Below, piece by piece: positions 16,890 through 25,681 of a stretch of DNA of 64,000 bases. This stretch comes from an uncultured Acidimicrobiales bacterium. GTDB lineage: Bacteria; Actinomycetota; Acidimicrobiia; Acidimicrobiales; SZUA-35. The stretch lies in the NCBI GenBank assembly GCA_937922805.1, contig CALAJV010000015.1, positions 1-64,000 on the forward strand. Reading direction: 5' to 3'. The notes under the pieces were generated by a model. That model was not told where the DNA came from. It saw nothing but the letters and a program-made list of their open reading frames with translations, and searched no databases. The first letter of the stretch is position 1. Each line of letters begins with the position of its first letter. The position numbers and the translations under genes are program-made.

Positions 16890-18109
16890 TGCCTGGTCGC
16901 TCTGCTTCTATCTTGCACGCCGATCTCGATTCGTTCTATGCATCGGTTGAGCAGCGTGACTCGCCTCAACTACGGGGTAAACCGGTACTTGTTGGTCGAG
17001 GTGTCGTAACTGCTGCCAGCTATGAGGCTAAAGCTCGTGGAGTCCGTACTCCTATGAACTGCGGGGCCGCGCTGAAGCTATGTCCCGATGCCATCGTGGT
17101 CGATCCGAGGATGGAGGCTTATTCGGAAGCTAGCAGCGACGTGTTCGACATATTCGAAGACACCACGCCAAGCGTCGAGGGGCTTTCCATAGACGAAGCC
17201 TTTCTCGAAGTTGGCGGCCTGGAGCGCCTCGTTGGCACTCCCCTTTCGATTGCAACAACCCTTCGATCTCGGGTCGCCGCTGAGGTCGGCCTCAACATTA
17301 CTGTCGGTATTGCCAGAACAAAGTTCTTGGCCAAGGTCGCAAGTGGTGTGGCCAAACCCGACGGGCTGCTGCTAGTCGACCCAGAGAAAGAACTCGACTT
17401 TCTGCACCCATTGCCGGTCCAGAAACTGTGGGGCGTCGGCAAGGTAACGACCGCTAAGCTCCAGGATCGAGGTTTGTACACGGTCGGTGATGTAGCGGCG
17501 CTGCCGCTAGAGACGGTAGTCGCAGTAGCTGGAACGGCTGCCGGCCACAAACTTCATGCGCTCGCTCACAATCGCGACCACCGCCAAGTGGAAAGACGGA
17601 AGCGCCGATCATCCATCGGCTCTCAACGGGCGCTAGAGCGACGGCCGAAAGATCGGACTGAGTTGAACGGCATTTTGGGAGACATAGTAGATCGAGTCAC
17701 GCATCGAATGCGGCTCTCAAATCGAGTTGGCCGGACGGTCGTTCTCCGATTCCGATTCGATGATTTCTCCCGAGCCACAAGATCAGTCACCTTACCGACA
17801 GCCACCTCGCAAACCCCAGACATCCTCAACGCCTGCCATAGCCTCCTTCAGACAATGGAAACAACCATTCGCAACGAGGGGTTAACACTCCTCGGCTTGT
17901 CGGTCACGAACTTGGCTGACAGCGATGAGATGCAACTCTCACTCCCCTTCGCTGACGGGACGAATCTTGATGCTGCGATCGACGACGTCCGAGCACGATT
18001 TGGGACGGCTTCTATTGGTCGGGCTACGAACGTCAACCGCCAACTCGGGCCCACAGTCCCGATTTTACCTGACTGGCCAAGCAAGAAGTCAGTCGAGGAC
18101 AAACCCTAA
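16883..18109 (+). CDS. dinB: DNA polymerase IV (Y-family, translesion)
   Basis: This 408-residue Y-family polymerase copies past damaged bases. Catalytic acidic residues sit in ILHADLDSFYASVEQ (D14) and LSIDEAFLEV. The helix-hairpin-helix region follows (LPVQKLWGVGKVTTAKL), then the little-finger domain. A beta-clamp-binding motif, QLSLPF, lies near residue 355. I chose ATG 16883, though GTG 16889 is possible. An in-frame TTG at 16811 would add 24 residues foreign to the family. The LexA box covers the start, so the gene is very likely SOS-induced, with a leaderless or nearly leaderless mRNA. Confidence 0.95.
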   Translation: MFVPGRSASILHADLDSFYASVEQRDSPQLRGKPVLVGRGVVTAASYEAKARGVRTPMNCGAALKLCPDAIVVDPRMEAYSEASSDVFDIFEDTTPSVEGLSIDEAFLEVGGLERLVGTPLSIATTLRSRVAAEVGLNITVGIARTKFLAKVASGVAKPDGLLLVDPEKELDFLHPLPVQKLWGVGKVTTAKLQDRGLYTVGDVAALPLETVVAVAGTAAGHKLHALAHNRDHRQVERRKRRSSIGSQRALERRPKDRTELNGILGDIVDRVTHRMRLSNRVGRTVVLRFRFDDFSRATRSVTLPTATSQTPDILNACHSLLQTMETTIRNEGLTLLGLSVTNLADSDEMQLSLPFADGTNLDAAIDDVRARFGTASIGRATNVNRQLGPTVPILPDWPSKKSVEDKP

Positions 18110-18166
18110 CGATTCGACGCTGCCCCCTCTTGGGCGCGGCCACACCCCTGGCTGTGGTTGCCCGAT

Positions 18167-19645
18167 TTAGATCGGCGATGCCTGGTCGGCGGTTGTAATT
18201 TGAACTCGGACCTGGGCCAGCGTTCCGCCGTCAGGGGTAGCAGACGGCTTGATCGTGAGTTCGCCTCCGAGCTCGCCTTTGGTAAGAGCCGAGATGATGG
18301 TTAGTCCAAGTCCTGACGAGGTTTCTACGTTGAAATCATCGGCCACTCCCACCCCATCATCGTGGACGCGGACTACTAACTCATGGGATGAAGTAACCAG
18401 TTCAACAGCAACTGAGCCACCTGCTGAACCGTGAGGGAACCCGTGCTCGACTGCATTCTGTAGCAACTCAGTCAATACAACAGCCAGAGAAGATGCCCGG
18501 CTAGCCGACAACGTTGGCCCATCTCCGACTAGTGCGATCGCTATCGGACGATCGTCAGAGACCAACGTTGTTTGGGCCATTTTTACAATCGGGCGGACTA
18601 CCTCCCCAAAGTTCACATCATCGCCGCCGCTCTTGGCCAACATCTCGTGAACAATGGCAATCGACGCAATTCTGCGTACCGACTCGTTGATAGCGGCCTT
18701 TGCCTCCGCTGATTCGAGTCGCCGGCCTTGGATTCGAAGTAACGACGAGACTGTTTGCAGATTATTTTTCACCCGGTGATGAATTTCGCGGATCGTCGTA
18801 TCCATCGAAACTAGCATCCGATCTCGTCGACGAAGGTCGGACACGTCGCGCAGTAGAACTAGCGCTCCAGTTACCTTTTCGCCGTCAATTAGGGGCACAA
18901 TTCGAGACAGGATCGTTGCCCTGTCGCCGCGTTCTAGTTCTTCGATTACGGGGGCTCGCAATCGAAAGGCGCTTTCCACGACATCGCTTTGGAACCCGAA
19001 GGTCTTCAGTTCTTGACCAATTATTTGACCGTGATAGCCGCTTCGATGCAGGGCCGACACGGCGTTAGGCGACGAATATTCGACTCTGGTGTCGCGGTCG
19101 AGAAGGAGGGCACCGTCGCCAACTCGGGGCGACTCTTCCGTTATGGCGTCCTCAAATGGGAAAGGAAACGTACCTTGGATTATCATGGCGCACATCCGGT
19201 CGACGATGTTGATGTAGGCCAGTTCCAACTCGCTAGGAACCTGATCGTCGAGTCGCCGTGTTTCCCTGGTCACGACACCGAGGATCTTGCCCTCGTTAAT
19301 AACTGGGATACCAGTGACTTTCGCCCGTACCCCAACCCCCGGTAGCAATATTTCAGCTTGTTGAGGTTTTCCAGTCTCGAAGGCCAGGGTTGCTACCGGC
19401 CGATCTTCCCGTTTCTTGAGCTTTCCGATCTCGTCGTCGACGTACAACGTTTGCGCGGTCGTTGGTCGAATCTGTCCGAGAACCACAAGACCATCGGGAG
19501 CGACATCCGACGGGCTCAACAAGAGCAAATCGGCAAAGCTAAGATCTGCGATCGGCCCCCAGGAACTAATCAGCCGTCGGAGATGTGCTCGCTCCGCCGA
19601 TGAACATCCGGTATGTTGTCGGGTCAAATCGCTCAACGCACTCAT
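18167..19645 (-). CDS. PdtaS-like sensor histidine kinase
   Basis: This is a 492-residue soluble kinase. An N-terminal GAF-like region (about 1-150) and a PAS region (about 165-265) precede a HisKA_2 phosphoacceptor helix. The phosphorylated histidine is in REIHHRVKNNLQTVSSLLR (about 280-300). An HATPase domain has LAVVLTELLQNAVEHGF (N box), HDDGVGV (G1) and SSGLGLTII (G2). In mycobacteria PdtaS phosphorylates the RNA-binding regulator PdtaR; no such regulator is nearby. There are no membrane segments. It lies 30 nt after the lipoprotein gene and may be the third gene of an operon with the large secreted protein. Confidence 0.92.
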   Translation of the reverse strand: MSALSDLTRQHTGCSSAERAHLRRLISSWGPIADLSFADLLLLSPSDVAPDGLVVLGQIRPTTAQTLYVDDEIGKLKKREDRPVATLAFETGKPQQAEILLPGVGVRAKVTGIPVINEGKILGVVTRETRRLDDQVPSELELAYINIVDRMCAMIIQGTFPFPFEDAITEESPRVGDGALLLDRDTRVEYSSPNAVSALHRSGYHGQIIGQELKTFGFQSDVVESAFRLRAPVIEELERGDRATILSRIVPLIDGEKVTGALVLLRDVSDLRRRDRMLVSMDTTIREIHHRVKNNLQTVSSLLRIQGRRLESAEAKAAINESVRRIASIAIVHEMLAKSGGDDVNFGEVVRPIVKMAQTTLVSDDRPIAIALVGDGPTLSASRASSLAVVLTELLQNAVEHGFPHGSAGGSVAVELVTSSHELVVRVHDDGVGVADDFNVETSSGLGLTIISALTKGELGGELTIKPSATPDGGTLAQVRVQITTADQASPI

Positions 19646-19675
19646 GACTAGCCACGCTACCGGCGATGATGACCC

Positions 19676-20359
19676 CTACCGTTCGAAACCTAACTCGCTG
19701 CAGCGGCCAAGAGCACTTTCCATCACACCTCGGTCAAGGGCAGTATCACTCGATAACTGAGCCAAAATCTCAGACAGTTTTTCGTCGCTAACCCCACTCG
19801 AGCGTTGAACCAAGAGGTCTCTCTGTTGATTAGCCAGCGTTTCCTCGCCGTCGGCTACCGCGTCCCGACCAATTTGGACCGTGGCGCACAGAGCGGCTTC
19901 GCTAACCGAGACGTCGGCCTGAGGGACGTCCGGGGTTTGCTCAAGGTCGACCTCGACGTCCTCGTCGTCGGTTACTACTGGAGCTTCGGCCAGATCTTCG
20001 GATAGTCCCTCATCGTCGGCGAACACTAGCCGACCGTCAGGGTTCGACTGGCCGTCGTCGCCAACCGGATTAACGGGGAAATCTGGCTCATCACCCAGCG
20101 CAGTCTCCTCTTGGTTAGAAGCAGCCGTGCTGCCGGTTTGTTCAGCCGGTGGCTGACCGTCGCCACTTTGGTCCGAGCCGCCGCCGGTGCATCCGACTAG
20201 GAGCGCTGTCGCCATCGCAGCCACAGCAACTCGCTTAGCAACTCGGGCGACCGTTGGCTGAGTCAGCTCGCAACCCGGGTCGGTTGCAGTTTTTGTCTGT
20301 CCGTTTCTGGCGGTTCTCATTTTGATCCCTGTATTTGGGTGGGAATTGATCTTGATCAT
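19676..20359 (-). CDS. Lipoprotein with a C-terminal two-cysteine helical domain
   Basis: This 227-residue protein has a signal peptide and the lipobox LLVGC (C57). The unusually long 40-residue pre-signal region suggests that the second ATG (20320) may be the real start. An acidic, low-complexity linker (about 60-150) rich in Asp, Glu, Gly and Pro precedes a compact helical C-terminus (about 152-227). That region has two cysteines, one near each end (EAALCATVQIG and GRCSELGF), possibly a disulfide. No known family was recognised. Its ATG overlaps the stop of the large secreted protein by 4 nt (ATGA), so the two are translationally coupled and probably work together at the cell surface. Confidence 0.75.
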   Translation of the reverse strand: MIKINSHPNTGIKMRTARNGQTKTATDPGCELTQPTVARVAKRVAVAAMATALLVGCTGGGSDQSGDGQPPAEQTGSTAASNQEETALGDEPDFPVNPVGDDGQSNPDGRLVFADDEGLSEDLAEAPVVTDDEDVEVDLEQTPDVPQADVSVSEAALCATVQIGRDAVADGEETLANQQRDLLVQRSSGVSDEKLSEILAQLSSDTALDRGVMESALGRCSELGFER

Positions 20360-23304
20360 GGTGCTTTACCAATCAGTTCCAAAGCGAAACTGAAGTCCTT
20401 GCTTCCCTGGTCGGCGGAATGAACCTCGACCGCAACCACGTTGGAGCCAGCAACAAGAGCGTCAGCGGGAACAGTAAACGTATGGGGGTTAGTTTCACCG
20501 GGCCCCCAGGCATAGTTGGAGGCCAAAGTCGAACTGGTCAGCGGACCGGCTGGCAGGTTGTCCCGAACGACTTCAACCCCATTCACATAGACTGCGGCGC
20601 CGTCGTCTCGAATCAGCCCGATCTGAAGGGCGCCGATCTCAGCTGGATTAGCAACCGTGAATTCGGTTCGGAACCATGAGGTGATATGGCGATTTGGGGC
20701 TGGACCAGCCTCGATTATGGTCGCTTCGTCGTTGTCGCCGTAGCCAAGTTGAGCTGGCCCAACGGCCCAGGCTCCGTCATCGAAGCCTTGATCAGCCCAT
20801 CCAGCACCAGGATCAACACCGTCATCAAGGTATGACCAGCTTTGATCAAGACCAACCAGGATCTGATCGACGATTGGGGGAACAATCACATCTTCAGAAA
20901 TCTTGAGCGTGGCATCAGCAGCAAGGTCGTTACCACCGGTCCAGTTGTTGTGAACTTCGACAGCCAGAACATTGGTTCCGGCAACTATTGCCGACGACGG
21001 AACTTCGACAGTAGTCCAGGTTCTTTCAGCCGCTCCCCACACCGTCTCAGCCGATGGTGTCGATTCTGTGACTGGCCCAACTGGCATTCGAACTCGGTGA
21101 AGCTCTTGGCCGTTCAGATACGCTACGCCACCATCGTCAACCAGGAGCCCAAGCTCGAGACCAGGGACCGCCGCCGGATCTTCGACTTCGAACGTGTGTC
21201 GTAGGTAGGTGGCAATCGAGCCAGCAGCGGTAGTTGTCGCAATGTCGGCGTCTCCGAACCCAAGCAGGGCCGGCCCTTCTGCCCAACTAGCATCATCGAA
21301 GCTGGCGCTGTTCCAATTCGCGGCCGGTGCCGCTCCGTCATCCAGGTAACGCCAGGTTGACCCTTCGGCGACGAGAACGTTGTTGTTGCCTCCCGGAGGT
21401 GGCGGTTCGACGCCGTCCAGGTCGAGGATCTCAACCTCTGGTAGGCGAAGTTGAACTGGCGCGCCGGGATCGAGAAACACTCGAACGTGTTGGCCGTAGG
21501 CGCCTACCGGTACTTCTCCAAAGAACCCGACGACTCCGGTCATTTGAACCAAAGTGACGTTCGGGTCAGCGGCCAGGGCGACCGGATCAGTGGAGTTAAT
21601 CGCCGCCGCATCATCCGAAACAGCAATCCAGACGTCGGCTAGATCGGCTTTGGCGTCGGTTGAGTACATATTCCAGATACGGACCATGTCGACCTGGCCA
21701 ACGGCCTCTAAGTCGACTTGCCACCAGGGTGTCAACTCAGATTGCGTGGTAGCAATCGAACATTCCCACGGACCGCCAGCTGTTTTGCCGTCGTTTGCGT
21801 TCGAAGCCACGCCGAGAAAGGTCGGGTTCGTAGCATTGTTGCATCGGGACTCAGACGTTCTGCCTCGGAACAGGGCCCCGAGCACACCATTGCTTGACTG
21901 AGTAGCCGGCTTATCTCGGGCCAAGTTGACGTCGACATCGGCAGCCCGAGTCGGGAAGACGGCAAACCCACCAACCGGAATAGTGCCAGCCGATGTTGGA
22001 TCGCCACCTACCCACAGTTTGCCTTCCGAGTCTTCGGTAATGGCAAAAACGCCGTCCTTCATTCCCAATCGTGCCACCCAGCCCGGAATAATGTCACCGG
22101 TTTGAGCGTCGTAAGGAGCGAGCCACTGAACCTGATCTCGTAGCGCCAAGGCTGCTTGATCTTCATCGAACCCGTGGAAGTGACCTCCGGACCAAACTAC
22201 GTCGCCAACCTGATGGAGCGCCTGATAGTCGCCGCCATAGCCAGCGCTCCAATGATTGTTGGTTAGGGCAAGCGTCGCCCGGTCCCAAACAAAGAGTCGA
22301 TGCCACTCAGTGGCGGCGAAGACCTTGTCGTCGGTCACCTCAACTTCGAACACGTAGTACTTGCCGTCCGCTGGTGGAGGGGTAGGCATCGGGGTAACAG
22401 TGGCATCAACAGTGCTGGCCTTGGCCATCCACTTCGTGCCTTCTAACTGCCCCATCGCAGTGAAAAACCCTCCAGCGAAAATTTCGGTACCATCGGGCGA
22501 GACCGCTAACGACATGACCTTGCCGCCGTTGACCGCAAGGTTCCACGCTTGGTCGAGCGTGCCTGCCGTTCCATCTAGTCGGGCGATGCTATAGCGTCTG
22601 GTCCTGCTGTTAGGAACGTGGCTTTCGACGTGGGAGAATCGGCCGCCAACATACACATCGTTTCCGTAGATCTCAATATCTTTGACCAGAACCGGACCTT
22701 CCTCACGAGTGAACGATGCGGTCCAGGTCGGATCGGGAGCTCCAGTGAACGGATCGAGGGCGGCGAAGGCTGAGGTCAACGGTGCGCCGTTAACGTTGCT
22801 GAACTCCCCACCGACTAGCAACCGCGAACCATCAGGGCTTGGGGCCAAGGCGTACACAGGGGCGTCGAGTGTCGGGCGGAAGGTTGAGATCCACTGTCCG
22901 GTAGCAACGTCGAAAGCGGCAAGAAACGGTTGGCTGTGTTCGGTTGCGCCCGAGTACTTTTGAACGGTCTGAAACCGGCCTCCAACGTACATAACACCGT
23001 TCAGCTCGGCAAAGTCCCAAACTAGAACGTCCCAGTCCGGGAAAGCCGATTCTTCAGCTGGGTTGAGATCACGTACTCGCCATGTTCTCAACGGCTGTTC
23101 AGAGACAAGGTCGGCTGCATCAGCGAAGGCGGGCTGCACCGGTCGTACTTGAGTAAGGTTTCCAACCAGTGGCTTGCCTGGCTCTGTTGTCAAGGGGGTT
23201 GAGGCGGCCGAGGTGGACACCATCAACAAGGCAGCGATAACCGCAAGTACTGAAAAACCTACCTGTCTATAGACCTTTGTTCGGCCGCCTGAACGATATG
23301 CCAT
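20356..23304 (-). CDS. Large secreted beta-propeller, discoidin and duplicated-domain protein
   Basis: This 982-residue exported protein has an N-terminal signal (residues 12-33, ending ASTP). Residues 55-480 are propeller-like, with delta-60-type repeats such as ALAPSPDGSRLLVGGEF and SLAVSPDGTEIFAGGFF. Residues 485-650 resemble an F5/8 type C (discoidin/fucolectin) fold: NLARDKPATQSS, then TPWWQVDLEAVGQVD and VRIW. The last 315 residues are two similar domains of about 150 residues, each with a WxYLDDG start, SFDDASW or GFDDGAW, and a NVLAVEVH or NVVAVEVH end. Discoidin folds often bind sugars, so it may be an adhesin or polymer-binding protein. No catalytic motif is seen. It heads the lipoprotein and histidine kinase operon. 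Confidence 0.82.
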   Translation of the reverse strand: MAYRSGGRTKVYRQVGFSVLAVIAALLMVSTSAASTPLTTEPGKPLVGNLTQVRPVQPAFADAADLVSEQPLRTWRVRDLNPAEESAFPDWDVLVWDFAELNGVMYVGGRFQTVQKYSGATEHSQPFLAAFDVATGQWISTFRPTLDAPVYALAPSPDGSRLLVGGEFSNVNGAPLTSAFAALDPFTGAPDPTWTASFTREEGPVLVKDIEIYGNDVYVGGRFSHVESHVPNSRTRRYSIARLDGTAGTLDQAWNLAVNGGKVMSLAVSPDGTEIFAGGFFTAMGQLEGTKWMAKASTVDATVTPMPTPPPADGKYYVFEVEVTDDKVFAATEWHRLFVWDRATLALTNNHWSAGYGGDYQALHQVGDVVWSGGHFHGFDEDQAALALRDQVQWLAPYDAQTGDIIPGWVARLGMKDGVFAITEDSEGKLWVGGDPTSAGTIPVGGFAVFPTRAADVDVNLARDKPATQSSNGVLGALFRGRTSESRCNNATNPTFLGVASNANDGKTAGGPWECSIATTQSELTPWWQVDLEAVGQVDMVRIWNMYSTDAKADLADVWIAVSDDAAAINSTDPVALAADPNVTLVQMTGVVGFFGEVPVGAYGQHVRVFLDPGAPVQLRLPEVEILDLDGVEPPPPGGNNNVLVAEGSTWRYLDDGAAPAANWNSASFDDASWAEGPALLGFGDADIATTTAAGSIATYLRHTFEVEDPAAVPGLELGLLVDDGGVAYLNGQELHRVRMPVGPVTESTPSAETVWGAAERTWTTVEVPSSAIVAGTNVLAVEVHNNWTGGNDLAADATLKISEDVIVPPIVDQILVGLDQSWSYLDDGVDPGAGWADQGFDDGAWAVGPAQLGYGDNDEATIIEAGPAPNRHITSWFRTEFTVANPAEIGALQIGLIRDDGAAVYVNGVEVVRDNLPAGPLTSSTLASNYAWGPGETNPHTFTVPADALVAGSNVVAVEVHSADQGSKDFSFALELIGKAP

Positions 23305-23402
23305 GTATGACTTGTCGGCTGCTACCGGAGAGAAGTAAAGAGGCCAACCGATGTCGTTTTCAAGGGTTCGCGTAACAGCTTGGTCTGGCTGTCTCCGCCA
23401 GT

Positions 23403-24494
23403 TTACTCAAGTAAGTCAGCCAGCTGGCCGAGTTCGGCTGGGGCGATTGGCTTCCAGCCGATGGTGAATAAGTCTACTTCGCCTGGTAGAGAGGGAAGAC
23501 AAGCAGCGTCAGCTTGGACCCGGAGGTGATCGACCGCCGACCGTAGCGCGTCGTCATCGATCTGGCCCTCAAGATCGATTGGAAGCGTTGGTTCAAATCG
23601 ATACGGGGCCGCCTCGACTCGGACTGTCGGTGGGACTTTATTCAAAATAACGAGCGACGGTTCGTGTTTTCGAACCACCAGTTCGTCGATAAGTCTCGTC
23701 GCTTCGCCCGCCGGCACCTCCTCGGTGGTTGTCACAACGACATAGCTTGTGCCTGGCTCCGCCAGTCGGCGCTGCAGCTCCTTAGCCCTCCGAATAAGTA
23801 CCGGCCCGAAGCTGGCCATCGCCGAAAAGAAAACGCCAATATCGTTAAGAAATTCTCGTCCAAGTAACCGCTGGGCGGCTAGTGCTACCGGCTTTGTCGT
23901 GGCCTTGCCGATGAATCCGCTGGAGCCCGCAGTCAGCCATTTGATTAAGGCGCCGTCGAAGAATTCGATTATGCGACCTGGAGCGTCCAACAAATCTACT
24001 GCGTGGCTCGATGGCGGGGTGTCAACGATGATTAGGTCGTAGTCACCGTCGGCTCCTACGTCGAGGATGTGGTCAAGAGCGACGTAATCATGGCTCTGGA
24101 CAAACCGCCGAGTCAGCGTTTGGTACAGCGGGTTGTTCAGTAACGCGTCGATCTCATCGTCATCGCCCTCCCGACGTATCAGTGCGTTCCAACTTTGGGC
24201 CATATCAACCATTAGAGCCCACAGACGACCCTGTTCGGAACCAACCGGTACCAAGATGGACTCTTCCGTTAGCTCATCGATCCCAAGTACCTCAGCCAAC
24301 CGGCGAGCTGGGTCAACGGTAATAACAAGTACCCGACGACCGTGTCGTTTGGCTGCGTGCAATCCAAGAGCGGCCGCAACAGTCGTTTTCCCAACGCCGC
24401 CAGGGCCGGCGACGATAACGACCTTTGAATCGGTCACCAAGTTGTCGATCACGGCCAACTGAGCAGACCTGTTGCTGCTGCCGGCGACAGTCAT
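23403..24494 (-). CDS. ArsA/GET3-family ATPase, second of a pair
   Basis: This 363-residue deviant-Walker ATPase has GPGGVGKTTVAAALG at about residues 30-44 and the switch region VDPARRLAEVLG. LIIVDTPPSSHAVDLLDAP is the family's Walker B and switch II. Its start overlaps the stop of the other ArsA-like gene by 4 nt, so they probably form a heterodimer like mycobacterial Rv3679/Rv3680. In mycobacteria that pair is linked to metabolism and drug tolerance; arsenite export is not expected because no arsB or arsR is nearby. The arsenite-binding cysteines of true ArsA were not seen. It is soluble and last in the Mrp-DUF3107-ArsA-ArsA gene row. Confidence 0.9.
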   Translation of the reverse strand: MTVAGSSNRSAQLAVIDNLVTDSKVVIVAGPGGVGKTTVAAALGLHAAKRHGRRVLVITVDPARRLAEVLGIDELTEESILVPVGSEQGRLWALMVDMAQSWNALIRREGDDDEIDALLNNPLYQTLTRRFVQSHDYVALDHILDVGADGDYDLIIVDTPPSSHAVDLLDAPGRIIEFFDGALIKWLTAGSSGFIGKATTKPVALAAQRLLGREFLNDIGVFFSAMASFGPVLIRRAKELQRRLAEPGTSYVVVTTTEEVPAGEATRLIDELVVRKHEPSLVILNKVPPTVRVEAAPYRFEPTLPIDLEGQIDDDALRSAVDHLRVQADAACLPSLPGEVDLFTIGWKPIAPAELGQLADLLE

Positions 24495-25414
24495 GAACCA
24501 CCGTCTAGATCGGATTTGGGCTCAGTTACTACCCCTTCGGCGACAGTTCTTTCGGCAATCGTGCTGCCGGTAAGGGCCTCGATCACGGCCGAAAGCGGCT
24601 CGATCCCATCCGGAACGGCGGTGATTGGGATGCCGGTTTGGCTGAGTTCGGCCCGTTGGTCTACCCCAACCTGATACCGCTGAGCCGCCAAAGCAGCCGT
24701 TTGCCGTAGTGGACCACTCGGCAGCTCGTCTACCTGACGCAACGATGACGCAGTCAGCGGTGGGGCCTCCCGGTTGAGGACCAAGCCACCGATCGAGACT
24801 GGCGTCTCGGTCACAATCCGTTCGGCCAAAGCGGTCGCCTCGCTACACGACAGGACTTCGGGCAGCGTCACGAGAACGGCGGACGTTGATTGCCTACCTA
24901 GCATCTCGCTCATCCATGAGGTTTCTGACGCCAACGGTCCAGTGGGAGCGACCATGGCAATCGCTCGTGGGGCGTTAAGGAGTTCCACGATGTGGCCGGT
25001 TGAAGGGCTATCGACGACGATGTGGTCCCACTGTCCTGAGCGGGCCTCGTGACAAATTTTGCCGATGGTTAGAATTTCTCGAACGCCCGGCGCAGCCATG
25101 GCAACGAAATCGACAAGCCGAGCCAAGGGCCGAAGCAAAGTCGTTGGTACTCGCAACGTTAGACCGATGTACTCAGTCAGCGAATCGGCGGTGGTCAACT
25201 CAAGAACTTCGATCGGCACCTCGACCTCGGTCGAGGACCCCGGACTGCTGCGTTCCAAAACGCGGCGGAGTCCGCCGACCCCTAGCGAATCAACGGCAAG
25301 AACTCGATCTCCTCGGGCAGCTCTGATGTGGCTAAGGGCGGCGGCAACAGTGCTCTTACCGACGCCGCCTTTGCCAGTTACGAACTGTATGCTGGCAGGA
25401 TTTTGGCTAGGCAC
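24491..25414 (-). CDS. ArsA-like ATPase, first of a pair
   Basis: This is a 307-residue P-loop ATPase of the ArsA/GET3/MinD group. The deviant Walker A is TGKGGVGKSTVAAAL. A DSLGVGGLRRVL segment replaces the canonical DPA switch. The Walker B-like HIVVDSPSTGHIVELLNAP follows. I start it at GTG 25414, which overlaps the DUF3107 stop by 8 nt; a TTG at 25450 would give a 44-nt overlap. The altered switch suggests a structural or weaker ATPase partner of the downstream protein, to which it is coupled by ATGA. The substrate is unknown. Confidence 0.86.
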   Translation of the reverse strand: MPSQNPASIQFVTGKGGVGKSTVAAALSHIRAARGDRVLAVDSLGVGGLRRVLERSSPGSSTEVEVPIEVLELTTADSLTEYIGLTLRVPTTLLRPLARLVDFVAMAAPGVREILTIGKICHEARSGQWDHIVVDSPSTGHIVELLNAPRAIAMVAPTGPLASETSWMSEMLGRQSTSAVLVTLPEVLSCSEATALAERIVTETPVSIGGLVLNREAPPLTASSLRQVDELPSGPLRQTAALAAQRYQVGVDQRAELSQTGIPITAVPDGIEPLSAVIEALTGSTIAERTVAEGVVTEPKSDLDGGS

Positions 25415-25640
25415 CAAACCCGATGCGTCGTTCAGCGTCAGCTGAACCAACTTCTACAAAGGCAATTTGGGCGGCTGGAACCCCTACTTCACGGCCTTTG
25501 CGGTCTGCCAGCCAAAGAACTTTGCTGTCTCCAGACAGTGCGGCCTCAATTTGCGACTTCACTGCGTCACGATCAGCGTCGTCTTCCATTGCCACTTCGA
25601 CGACTTGTTGAGTTTTTGCGATACCTATCCGGACGTCCAT
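25407..25640 (-). CDS. DUF3107 small protein
   Basis: This 77-residue protein begins MDVRIGIAKT and carries the family pattern AALSGDSKVLWLADRKGREV, then VPAAQIAFVEVG. DUF3107 is nearly universal in Actinomycetota and its function is unknown. ATG 25640 fits the family N-terminus. A GGAGG only 2 nt upstream leaves open the TTG at 25649. It lies between mrp and the ArsA-like pair, the same kind of neighbourhood as in other actinobacteria, so it may serve these ATPases. It has no signal peptide or membrane segment. Confidence 0.88.
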   Translation of the reverse strand: MDVRIGIAKTQQVVEVAMEDDADRDAVKSQIEAALSGDSKVLWLADRKGREVGVPAAQIAFVEVGSADAERRIGFGA

Positions 25641-25681
25641 AGCCTCCAACGCTAGCCGCGCTGAACCGCTCTTTGGTCGTT

